The notes under the pieces: generated by a model
The model's database searches: none
The model's input: only the letters and a program-made list of their open reading frames with translations
What the model was told of the DNA's origin: nothing
Shown: positions 11,852 through 23,039 of the stretch, in pieces
Numbering within the stretch: the first letter of the stretch is position 1
How the letters are laid out: each line of letters starts with the position of its first letter
Position numbers and translations under genes: made by a program
Assembly: GCA_015680685.1 (NCBI GenBank)
Contig: MNCI01006604.1
Location: forward strand, 186,001 to 250,000
DNA from: Gnetum montanum
Taxonomy: Eukaryota > Streptophyta > Gnetopsida > Gnetales > Gnetaceae
Length of the DNA stretch: 64,000 nt
Direction: 5' to 3'

Positions 11852-14762
11852 CTAGGTGAGGGCATCTAGAAGGTCTTGGCTGCCCACTTGTTTGACACTT
11901 TCCTCCTCTTCAATTCGTCCTAGAAGGAAAATCTCCTGAGGAGAGGTGACTTCAGATTTGGGTTCAGATCCTTGTCGGCCAGGTGGTACAGGCTGCGTAA
12001 TCATGTTGACCTTCATCTTTGGTGATGAAGGTGCAAATGTGAGGGGTGAAGGCATAGGCTTGGGGATACCCTTGATGGTACTTCTGTTCGATGTCTCGCT
12101 CAACAAGTGGGCTTCTCGCCTTATGGGGTGAGAGGGTTGTTCAATTTTGTTGCACGAGATAGGGGCTATTGAAGACATCGAACCCCTGATGATGAATGGA
12201 GCTAGAGGTGTTAGTTGATGGGACCATGTGGCCTTGCCAATAGGTGCTGCAAAAGTGGATGCCCATGATGGGACTTTCAGGATGAAGGACGGCTACGAGC
12301 TTGGACCAACCGTCGATGGTGCTGGTGCACTATGTTGAGGCACACGGATCACAAATGGCTGGTAGGGTGGCCTGGGATCATTCTCAATGCTAATGGCATT
12401 GATTATGTAACTGGAATTATTGGCGTTGAGTGGATCTATGTAGACATACATAGATTGATTTTCAGGGCATACTGGGTTGCTTTCATCCAAGACTAGCTTC
12501 CCTAGATCAATTAATATTTGGATGTCATCTTGCAATGACAGATAATAATCTGTGTTGTGACCACATTGTTGGTGGTAGTCACAAAACTTGTCTACCCTAA
12601 AATCCCTAGGAACTGGAGGCTCATTTGGTAGGGCCAAAGAAGGATTCCTAAGGAGCTCACAGTAGCGTTGATGTCTTGCATTTTCTTCTTCCAACATCTA
12701 CTTGTGTTGGATGTATCTAGCGGCCAATAGTTGCTTTAGGAGTTTTGAAGGTTTGGGAGGCAGTGGAGTGTATTTTGAACGATCTTTGTGCTCAAATTTG
12801 GGTTTGGTGTATGCAGATGTCTCGAACGTAGGTGCAGTAGGTTTCTGTGCTTGGCCTAGTTTGGGCTTAGGGCTAGCTACAGGTATGGCCGATTTCTTGT
12901 TATTCTTGCTACCACTACAGCTAGGTTTGGGTTTGGCCTTGGTTGCCACAGTGGCCACTATGGTTGTTGGGGCCTTAAATTTGTCCTTCTTTATGAAGGT
13001 GCTCTTGTAAGCGACGTAGGTTGGGTCTTTGCTTGCCTCAGCTACATCCTGTATGCTCTCAGTTTGAGCGAAAGCCTAACTGAGAGAGCGAGGAGCAAGA
13101 TAGTATAGTTTGGACTTGATGAAGTCATTCACTGCACCTTTAAAGATGGCTAGCAGGTGGGACTCCGCGATGGGCTCGTGGATTTCGTTAAGGGTTGTGC
13201 TCCAACGTTGAATGAATTTTTGGATTGGTTCTAGTGCATCTTGTTTCACACTCATCAACTGATCCAGTGTGGTTTCTGGCTTCAAGTTGTACTTGAAGCG
13301 TGTCATGAACTGGGTCAGCAGCTCTTCCAAAGTTGAAATGGATGAATGTGACAACGCGCAGTACCAATCTAGGGCTTTCCCAGCTAGGGAATCACGAAGA
13401 TGTGAATAATCATATGTGGCCATTGTTGTAATAGCAAAGAATCATACCTGAAAGTGACAAGATGCGCGTTGGGATCTCCCTCCCCATCATACTTCGTGAA
13501 GTGCAGGAGAGACATCCTAGGGGGTAACGTTAAAGCAGGGATTGTAGGGCTGATGGGGTCATCCTGATAAAAGTCCATGACTTGTACTATGTTAGACCCA
13601 ATAGCTTTGAGGCATTTTATTTTCTTAGTGAGGATTTGGATGAGTTGAAACACTTGGTCCAGACGCGATGATGTTGTAGATAGTTGAGGGACTGCAAAGG
13701 CAGCTCCCACATGCGGTATGGTGGCAGTGGCAGTGTCGTTGCGGCCGCCCCTACTAAAGGTGTTGCTTGTGTTATCCACCACCTAGTGGGTGGTACCGTT
13801 GGACCAGTAATAGCAGGTTGAGCTATCGGATAGACCATTTGGGTCATCAGCAGGACAGACCATTGCCCCATGCTAGGATGTACCATTTGCGGGGTTAGGT
13901 AGGTCTGAGGGTGAACATAGTGAGACATCTGCGATGGTTGTAGAATAGACAAAGAAGTGAATAGGGTCCACCATCTGGACGGGCCGGGGCCTACCACAAT
14001 GGGTGGAATAGACATGTACATAGAAATTGGCATGGAAGTTATGTGCGGTTGCAAAGTAGGTACTGTGTGAACATGTAGTAGGGTAGCAGTGGTAGGCATG
14101 CTACGCACTGCAGGAATGTGCTAATGAACAGTTTGAGGGGGCAAAGTTTCTATGAACATAATAGGGGAATAAGGGTGATGTTACCCCAGGAATGTGGCAT
14201 GGCTACCCATTGCAGTTGCAGTTGTAGGCTTCTAAAGCATAGGCATGATGACAAAGGGAGCGGTGACAGATAGCGGGTTAGCCCAGAAGGTTTGGGTAGG
14301 CGCGACAGGAATGTGGTTGGCTTGAACTTCCTTGTTAGATTGGGAATCATGTTCCTCCTATCTATCGTGAAAGGCATCATCCTAGTTGGATGCGGTGTCT
14401 TGTTACTCCCTGAGCCTAGCCAACTGGATTAATTGGTCTAGCAACCTTTGATACGCTTGCGTGAAAAGCAAAGGAACGTCGGGGGTAGGAACGAATCCCT
14501 TCCCATTATAATAAGTGAACTTGAAGCTATGTTTTTCTTCAAGGTCATGTAAATCCAAGGGAAGATTAGCCTACACCTTTGCACAAAGGAAACTGTAACA
14601 CTCGTGTTGCTGGGCTAATCCCTCAGGTCTCTAGTTTTGGATTCTAAGAGATCGACGTGCTTCCAGCGTCGGGTTCAATGGTTGTTCAACACTAGTGGTG
14701 CCTTGAACCATGATGGGAACCCCCACATTAAAGCTGTTAACAGTGGTAGTCGAAAAAGCCAT
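11852..14762 (-). pseudogene. gag and linker of element 3
   Basis: The start at 14762 gives MAFSTTTV followed by the conserved ARRSLRIQN motif (RRSLRLQG in element 8). FTYYNGKGFVP follows near 14510. The gag core at about 13650-13076 contains KYDGEGDPNAHLVTF, GKALDWYCAL, FKYNLKPETTLDQLM, IQKFIQRW and KGAVNDFIKSKLYYL. A Lys-rich stretch and the finger FCDYHQQCGHNTDYY (last Cys lost) lie near 12570. A proline-rich linker leads to the protease. Frameshifts occur near 13400, and stops are scattered. Confidence 0.8.
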
Positions 14763-14827
14763 TGTTAAACAAGTAGTTATGTAGAAAAATGCAAGAAATT
14801 CAAAAGGAACAAAATAATTGAAAGGCT

Positions 14828-15565
14828 ACAAAAATAAGGCTTTACGTCTTACTAGATTCTAGAGGAATCCCTTAGGCGATCAATCCGTACCACACAAAGC
14901 ATAAACAACCGCAAAAGGGTGTCAAGTTTATGCCAGTGTGTGATGAGGTATGAAGCACGTGCAAGACTACCGTAAGACAAGAAGGAAAGTCAACTAGCAG
15001 TTGGAGGCTTTATATCTTGTAGGGTTCCCGAGGAACCGTTGAGGCGACTGATCTACACCACACGACATGTAAATAACCACAGATGGGTATCAAGTCTACG
15101 CTAATGTGTATTGGGGTGTAGAAGGCTTACAAGACTACCGTAATATGAGACAGTTAACTAGCAATCAAGAAGGCTTTGTATCTCGTAGGATCCCTGAGGG
15201 ACCGTCGAGGTGATCAATCTGTACCACGCAAGATGGGGTATAGAGCGCATGCAAGAAAACTGTAAGGTGAGCAGGCTAACTAGCAGTCAGGAAGGCTTTA
15301 TGTCTCATAGGATTCCCAAGGGACCATCGAGGTGACTGATCTGTGCCATGCGAGATGGGGTACAGAGCACATGCAAGATGACCGTAAGGTGAGCTAGTTA
15401 GTTGGCAATTAGAGGCCTTGTGTTTTGTGGGGCTTCCAAGGAACCGTCGAGGCGACTGATCTACACCACACAGAGCGCAAACAACCTCAAAGGATGTCAC
15501 ATTTACACTTATGCATATTAGGGTGTAGAAGGTTCACAGAACTACCTTGACACATGGAAAGACAC
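14828..15565. repeat. Leader tandem repeat of element 3, five units
   Basis: Five tandem units start at about 14828, 15002, 15169, 15291 and 15412, each opening with a GGCTTTATGTCT-like box and ending with an AAGACTACCGTAAG-like box. Units 1, 2 and 5 are about 155-175 bp. Units 3 and 4 are about 121 bp and lack the same internal segment of about 50 bp. Element 2 has a single long unit here. Confidence 0.85.
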
Positions 15566-15570
15566 CAAAA

Positions 15571-15590
15571 AGCCCTCCTTCTAGCAATAG
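15571..15590 (-). other. Primer binding site remnant of element 3
   Basis: The minus strand reads CTATTGCTAGAAGGAGGGCT, a mutated form of the TGGYGCTAGAAGGAGGGCC site of this family, next to the LTR end. Confidence 0.65.
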
Positions 15591-15595
15591 AAAAC

Positions 15596-17281
15596 TATAG
15601 CAATCGAAAATGTCAATAGCTGGAAAACACCGAGGGGTTAGCAGGTGTGACAGTTTCAACCTCGTATTTGAAGGAGGGCCATGCTGGGTGTGTGTAGACA
15701 TGGGGCGCCTTGAATAGTCTATTTGATTAGACAGGGACTTACATCGGCGTCTATATAGCCTTTTGCAACATGTACTTTTGAGATGGAATGGAAGTGCGAA
15801 ATAATGCTTGAAAGTAAATAAAGTAGAAAAATGTGAAAATAATGTGAAGTAATTCTTGAAAGTGAATAGAGAAGAAACAAAATAATGCAAATGAGACAAT
15901 AGGAAAGAAATAAAGTAAAGTGTAGTTAGAAACATGCACCGCTTCGAAGCTACAAGTTTTCTCTGTTAGCGCAAATACAATCAGTTGCATAGCGTGATAG
16001 AGTGCAGAGATCCTGAGAGTAACCAAGATGTGTCAAGCAAAGTAGGTGGTGCACTTTGGTGCAGACTTAGATGTTGATAGTGCAGGGATTCTGCCAAGGT
16101 GGTAGAAAACGGGGATAGAAAAAATGCCAGTTAAAAGTGCTAACTGTTTGCAGTGTCAAACAGGAAGCTTATAATGCTTGATGTTAAAATCTGTTAAGGA
16201 GTAAGCTTGAATCTCTCAATGTTGTCTCTAGAAAACTTTTCGAACTTTTTGAATGCTACTTCCTCAAAAAGATTCTGGCCTTTTTTTGAATACTTCTTGC
16301 CAGGGTATTTATAGGACCTAGGGTATGCAAAAGGGGCGATTTGGACACTACGTGCCTCAGGCCTTCGTTGACTTGCTAGCATCACTCATGCCATGTATGA
16401 TTGTTGGACCTAAAAGACCATTGTAATGCAAACCTATCATGCAATAACTATGAGCCTACCATGTTGTAACTACACCGTCAGCATCTGAGATGTGTGCCAA
16501 TGGTCAGATTAGGTGAAGTGCATTGATGTCGCACAACTGCCCACATGCCTAGTTGTGCTTTGTAGCGTAGCATGCCTAGCATAGCGTAGTACCTTGTTGC
16601 GTACTCTGCTATATGTTGCATGCTTGCTATGCTATACTATGCTACGTACGTAGCGTAACATAGCAATTGGCCTTAGTCTTGAAAGTTTTTCCGATTTGCA
16701 AACTTTATCTCCTATGATGCAAGTCTTGTGAACTTCACTGATTCTTCCCTTCAAGCTGCCTTCTGTCTCTTCTCCAGGATTAGTACGCCTCGTTGTGCCA
16801 TGTAGCTCACCGTAGCGTAGCAGCAGACATGGTTCGCCGCTTCCTGACGGAAAGGGACATTGTTACAGAACTTGAAATTGGGTGAGGGGAGCGGTAGTGA
16901 AGTTGTTTCCATGCTACACTACATGGCATAGCGTAGTGTAGAACTTCATTCTGCCATCGTCTTCTAAAGCTTGCTACACTACGAGGCGTAGCGTAGCGTA
17001 GCAGACTTCATGACTTAGAAAACTTGCCGAACTATTTTTTACGCATCCAGAATGCTGTTGGCAACTCCGCATGTCATTTCTGAGTAGGTTGTCAGCTGGG
17101 CAGGCTACTTTGGTGGATAGGAAGGATGACATACAGCCTGTCCATGCCCAAAGTAGAAAATTTGCTGAACTGGCCGACCTGAGCTCATAATGTTCTCTTC
17201 CTGAAGAACTATCATGGTGTTGTGTGAGTTGTAATGCCCGGTGAAGCGAGAATGACCTTGCATTTTTTCTAGGGTTTTTCA
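15596..17281 (-). repeat. 5' LTR of element 3
   Basis: At about 1.69 kb this is the longest LTR of the family in the window. It starts TGAAAAACCC at 17281 on the minus strand. The segment 16555-17000 is full of GCGTAGCGTAGCAT-like words. The left end was placed by alignment with the LTR ends of elements 1, 2 and 10. Confidence 0.72.
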
Positions 17282-17779
17282 ACAAAGAAAACTATGTTGG
17301 CCATTTATTTACTAATTTTAGTAGCTTTCCCTTTTATTCCTTAGTGAGGTTGGCATTGATGATTACTAGCTTGCCATTATGAAAAATACATATTCCAAAA
17401 TTATTGATAAAGCTTTGAATTTAAGAGGTTCTTGTATGAAATTATGAGGGATTTTCAACTCTCCCTAATCCATTTTTTCTTATGTATGAAAGAGTTGATT
17501 CTAAATTTTCTCTATGTCATTCAACTTATTGATATAAGAATTTTTGAGAAATTTAACTGGTTTCATGCACATTATTAAACTGTAGCTATCTTCTATTATC
17601 AATCATTAGGTACCTTCTTGTTTTATGGCTACTATGTACAAGCACATCTAGAAATTTGATGTTTCTACACACTTATTGCATGTTGTGATGGATGTGCTTT
17701 TTATGACCTAGATTTTTTGCACATAATGGCACCCTATGTTGCTATATGTAATCCATGGAACCCTTTTCTTCTCAACTTT

Positions 17780-18110
17780 TCAAAAGTCATTTTTATTAAA
17801 GATTCCTAAGGAGAGGTCTCTAATATATATCTTGGCATCACTTGTGCTTAGCCAAGTTTTTTCCATGATAATTGGAAAGTTCCCCTTACAGTTATCCACA
17901 TGGATTACCAGGAAATTTGCTAAATAAGACCATTCAAAAATGGTTGTTATAATATCTTCCACAGATCCCAAGGGAATATTGATGGATTAAACAACAAGAT
18001 CTAACCTAATATTATAAATATTTTTAGTGGATATAGGTTCCAAGTTTTATACATCTCTTGGGAAATTAGATTCAGCTTGGAACCTCAATCTAGTAGAACT
18101 TTAAACAAAT
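17780..18110 (-). pseudogene. Protease remnant of element 4
   Basis: The minus strand encodes VEDIITTIFEWSYLANFLVI and DNCKGNFPIIMEKTWLST, aligning residue by residue with VEDVITTMCGWSYLADFLVI and FPIIMGRAWLST of element 7. The GR of the usual GR-[AP]-[WF] motif is EK here. The catalytic-Asp half, upstream to about 18110, is recognisable at the DNA level but broken by stops. Confidence 0.72.
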
Positions 18111-18949
18111 GATTTCCTATAAGCTGTAAGTAAATTAAAGGACTTTCAAGATTGGATCTTTTCCTAGGAAGATGTCCTACATTAATCTAGTTAGTAACCT
18201 ATGAGTTAACATGATTGTATGGACATTTTGAGACCTTTGATTTAAAGAAAACTTAATGGTAATTTCCAAACTATTTTGTAATGGATTAGAAGCCACAGAT
18301 GCCTATGGAGGTTTGGATGGACTATTAGGTCTAAATAAAGCATTTATTTCATGCTTATGCTTATAACTACTTGAATTCTAATTCAACTATAAGCTCAGGC
18401 CCTTGTAGCATTGTGTTGCTAAGGCTACAATGGTATTTCACATTGCATACATGGTGAAGATGATAAGGGAGTGAAATTTGAAGGTGTAGAGTGTTGTTAT
18501 GGATAATGAGAAGGATAAGTTGAAGGTGTAGAGTGTTTAATAACTTGTGAAGTGGTTGCTATATGATATTCAGGGGGATAATAGTGATGAATAAATGAAG
18601 CATGGCTTGCAGAGCTACTAGGAGATACAAGTTATTAAACATAAGATTCATATGGGCCCAGTTGACAATAAGGATATTTCTACCTTGATGATGGTATTTC
18701 CCATGATTTTTGGCTTTGTCATTAATGGTAATGAACTTAATGTTGACATGTGATTCCATTAAGATAATACTATTATTGGTGGAACTACTATCAATAATTA
18801 CATTGTGCATAAGGCAACCTCTTGGGTGGTTTCCTTTTTACAAATTTTTAGTTCAATTTATAGACCTTAGATTCTTGTAGTTGTGATAGTATAGGATAAC
18901 ATTACTTGGGATGTTCATTTTGGTAAATATGACATTCTTATTCCTCTAT

Positions 18950-20660
18950 CTCAAAATCTACAACCTCATAAACTACTATAACATTAAATTTCTATTAATA
19001 GTAGTCCTTTCCTATATTCTTTCTTTTCCTTCTATCCGTATCTCAATTACTCTGCTTCATTTTCTTCTCCATAGGTTTTAGACTAGTTTAGAACTTCCCA
19101 TCCAAGGAGTTCCACATTTTATCTATCTTGATTGACATCTCTATGACATATTTTTGAATCCAAAAAATGTTTTTTATAAGCCACGTCATCTAGTAGTACT
19201 TCCTCCTCAAGATCATAGAGACATACCTCCCTTTTGTGAATGGAGAGATCTTTGTTGTATTCCTTTAAACTTTCTCATTTTATGAGTTCTCCTTCTTCCT
19301 TGGCCACTTGATCAATAAGCCTCTGGATTTGATGAACTCACATCTTTAAAAATATCCCTTGGTCATAAACCCAAGAGTCTTTCTAGTTTTGTTTTTGAGT
19401 TGATCTATAATGTGATGAGGTTATCCCCTTTGAGAGAAACCATGGCATGGGCATCGATGTAAAAGAAAGTAATACCTAATCAAGGCTACATCAAGGGATT
19501 CATGATTATCTTGTTTTTATCCTTGGATTTTTTCCTCAAGCTAGACATCCTAGAGTATATTTGATATTTATCATTGAATAGTTCTATCATCATACTCTAT
19601 CTATGGATTTAAATTCAAAGGACCAATGTCAACTTTTAGCTTTTTTGATAAGTAGATAGCAGAATAGCTTGAGTTTCTACCACTTGTTCTCAACATTTAA
19701 CAAGGCATAGAGATCATTAAAGGCCTGAAAATGATGTTGTGGATGAGCATTGTATCCTTCCTCCAACTTAAGGATGTTTTTCATATCAAGAATTTTGATT
19801 TAGCTATCGTTTTGATATCTATTAGGAATATGAACTATCATTGAAGTATTTATCATGCTTCTTAAAGCATGTAGTGGCTCATCATAGTTATTATATTCAT
19901 GATGGCCCTTGTCATGGCCATGTCTTCTATGATATGGCTTGCTATGTCTTCTTTCCTGATGATGCTCCTCCTTTCCATGTTTTTATCTATCTATTCTCCT
20001 TCCATATCTATGATGGGACCTTCTATCATCTCCATCTCAACCTCAATCATTTCTCCTTCGGTCTCAATCATGTTTTGTCCTATCAAAGTTTGAAGATAAG
20101 GAGAATGGTAAAGGTGGAGGACTAGGAGCATGGCATTGGCTTACCCTTCTCCTTTGATCCATTAGTTGTTCTCTTGGTAAATGATTCAAAGACCTTAACC
20201 TTAAGGTTCTCCTAGCTCTAGATTGAAAGTTCTCCTTACATTTGTTGCTTTCTAAGGCTAAATGTAACTATTAGTGGGTTATGTAATCATCACTAAAGGG
20301 AGGAGAACCTTGGTGATGAGATTATATTGATGGAAATTATGGAACCTCCTTCTATGATTGTAGAAATAGTGAGATTGGTACCTTTTTTCCTTAGAGGCTT
20401 CATTGTGTGCCTCTATGAGTTTGTCTTTTCTAATTTGAGCATTTGTTGGATGATATTCTATGGAAAGATACTCCTTTACTTGGTAATTTGGATCTTTTAA
20501 TTCAAGCCCTAGCTTCATGAGAGTTGGCATGAACCTTCAAAGAATAGAATGATCATGAAGAAATAGAACATTTCCTTCCAACTCTCTCCAATGTATTTGT
20601 TCATCCTAAGGGATTAAGAAAGTGAAATCTAGATAATAGGAATCCAAATGTGCATAGATA
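18950..20660 (-). pseudogene. gag remnant of element 4
   Basis: No open frame survives beyond about 80 codons. Placement rests on order (between primer site and protease) and on DNA similarity to the gag of element 7 in stretches such as 19440-19760 (element 7 equivalent about 32790-33130). Nothing more can be said about the product. Confidence 0.5.
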
Positions 20661-20891
20661 ACCTTTAGTTATTGAGATATCTCATTAGTGTTCCTTCTAG
20701 GTTTGTCATGTTATTGATTAAAATCATCAACAAGTGGTGAATTAGTCCTGCAAGAAGAAGATATATTAGTTATATTATTTTTCTTTTTCTTTAAGATGAT
20801 CCATGATATTTTTCCAAATACTTTGTATGATTTTACTCTCTAAAAACACTTAACACACATATCTAAAATGCATACCTAGCAATGGCACTAA

Positions 20892-21870
20892 TGATAAGCA
20901 GTGTGTATTCTTTATGCCCAACCATTTAAATCACTACTATGTATGCATGATCTAGTCAAATTTCATGGACTATGTTTACCTAAGTTTCCTATATCCTTAG
21001 ATGGTGAAAGAAATTATTAGTAGTCATTGTCTTTTCACTCATCACTTGGATTAAACTTGTTCCTATGGCTAAGTGTGATTAAGGCATAAGATATTCATTT
21101 TTATAATTTCTATTATTTTATTTATCTATAGAATCATTAATTAAAGGAAGGATTGAATATTTAGTTTTCCTAATTAATTTACCAAACTATTAAAAATGTA
21201 AAGCATCCATTCCCACTCTTCATACAAAACCTGAACATATACAAATATTGTTGGGTTACTAGGTGTTTACTACTAGGCTTACCAAGTAACCACTGCTAGG
21301 ATTATCAAGTGTTAGTATATTATTCTTAAAGTGATCATATCATGTTACTCATGAATTATAATATTAAATTCTTAAAGACAAGTAAGTCAATTGCATTCAA
21401 AGTAAAATGCTAAAAAATTAAATTAAATTTATCCAAGTATTGCAATGGATAGAAGAAATCTTGATTTTATTACTACTCATGAAATTCTATCTAAGTACAT
21501 ATTGCACTTGAAAAAAATACTCTACAATCAATTCAATCTACATTGTGGGCATTCAAAGGAAAAATCTTGATAAATCCTATGAAAAGGAATTGCAATGGTA
21601 TGGCTAAGAAATTGACCAAATAATGCCATAAATGCTACTCATGTGTGCACTTATATAGGCAATGGCTAGATTAGCATCAACAAACATGTGCTAATGCATC
21701 GATAGAGAATTAATGGGGCTACAATTATAAACATGTATCAATGTATCCACCTTATTAATGCTTCCCCAATTATTATTAATCTTGGCCTTAATTCTAGAAG
21801 GCCTTATCTTCTTGTCTTTCAACTTGGAAAAGTTGACATCTCTAAACTACTTCTTCTTTAAGTGCACCTA
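20892..21870 (-). repeat. 5' LTR of element 4
   Basis: The plus-strand edge TGATAAGCAG at 20892 corresponds to TGATGAGTGG at 34247 in element 7, and the order of landmarks across the next 900 bp is the same. The adjacent primer-site remnant at about 20874-20890 matches that of element 7 at roughly 11 of 17 bases. The right edge is uncertain. Confidence 0.6.
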
Positions 21871-21930
21871 AATCAAGTCAGCAATAGTAAATTTTAGATT
21901 ATTTTTATTCTCATTTATCTTGATAACTAG

Positions 21931-22929
21931 TGTAGGGACACCTCTTATAATCTTCTTATTCTCTTCCCTATGTGTATGTATTTTCATATTTTGGGCTATG
22001 TAGAGATATCTTGGAGGTCATGAAGTCATCTTGGTTGAGATCTAAGATCTCAAGAGAGACATATTGGATGTCAAAAGATGTATTGGAGACTTTTGTAGAC
22101 ATGTTAAGTGAGAAATCTCACTAGAGAGGATACATCTCATTTCATTCTAAGACATCTTACAAGTTACTAAGATGTCTCAAGTTTGTCTAAGATATATTAG
22201 CTAGAGTAAGAGATGTCTCAAGTTTGTCTAAGATATCTTAGCTAGAGTAGGAGATATCTCAGCTAAGAATGACACACCTCCCCAGAATTGTTATCTTGAT
22301 TGTAAGACATTATAGAAAGACTAGAGAAAACATAAATAAGAAGGAAAAATTATGAAATTACCATTTCAATTTTGAAAGCAACTGAGACAAGGTGAGAAAA
22401 AAGATGAAAACAGTGGAGGATCTCTAAGTTGTACATGAGAAATATTTCCTATGCTTTTTGTTTTACTTAGTTAAAAAATATGGATTGTTTTTCATGCTTA
22501 TAACATCATGAGATGTCATAGAGAGATGTTAATGAGATTTCATGAGATGTCAAGAGGGCATATGTGGATAGTACATGAGTATGTTTGTAACTATTGGTTA
22601 CTTGAGTGATTGTTTACGAGGTGTTTCTTATGTCTTATGAGTTAAGATCTCAATTCTAGGATGTATGAAAGACTCTCTATCAATTGTATCTTATATTTAA
22701 AACAACCATTATGTTGTTGTAGATCCTCACAGTCAACATCATTGTTGATTGTGAGAGAGGTTGTGTTTGAATGTTTTAAGAATTTTGGAACCCTATTATG
22801 ATCTTCTCTATAAATAATTAAAGTTAGCTAGCTTTCTTATTTTTCTAACATATTAATTATCTTTTCATAATATCTAGATTTAGTATCTAAAAGATGGATT
22901 TAATATTGAAGTGAACCTACTTTATCTAA
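21931..22929 (+). repeat. 5' LTR of element 5
   Basis: The LTR is about 1.0 kb, and its 5' part repeats at 25531-25735. It contains several AGATGTCTC/GAGACA words at 22050-22260. The inner end is placed just before the primer site. Confidence 0.7.
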
Positions 22930-22933
22930 TTAT

Positions 22934-22945
22934 TGCTATCAAAGC
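22934..22945 (+). other. Primer binding site of element 5
   Basis: TTGCTATCAAAGC includes 10 of 12 bases of TGGTATCAGAGC, the usual initiator-Met tRNA primer site of plant LTR elements. Confidence 0.65.
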
Positions 22946-23039
22946 TTATTGTGAATTATTTCTTGAACTTGCTTTGAGTATTTTTTTTCAAGTTTAGATA
23001 GTACCTAAGAAGAAATAGGTATAAGCCTTGTATAGAGAC

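Larger units (their letters stand above)
10647..17281 (-). mobile_element. Element 3: Ogre-like Ty3/gypsy element, interrupted by element 2
   Basis: The minus-strand order is LTR (17281-15596), primer site, an expanded leader, gag from 14762, protease ending at 11057, then the spacer array, where element 2 is inserted. The rest lies beyond element 2, outside the window. Its gag and protease resemble those of elements 2 and 8 but are clearly diverged. It is inserted in Athila-like element 4 at 17281/17282. Confidence 0.8.
17282..21870 (-). mobile_element. Element 4: decayed Athila-like gag-protease element
   Basis: This is a second, older copy of the family of element 7. On the minus strand the 5' LTR (from 20892 rightwards) is followed by a primer-site remnant, a gag region (about 20660-18950) and a protease (about 18110-17780), after which element 3 is inserted. 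Aligned stretches with element 7 include the protease and the LTR start. The outer end of the LTR near 21870 is approximate. Confidence 0.7.

Noticed and set aside
21926-21930. ACTAG before element 5 as evidence of shared origin with the target duplication of element 7
   Set aside because: It is a five-base coincidence; the matching copy on the other side of element 5 is missing because its 3' LTR is truncated.
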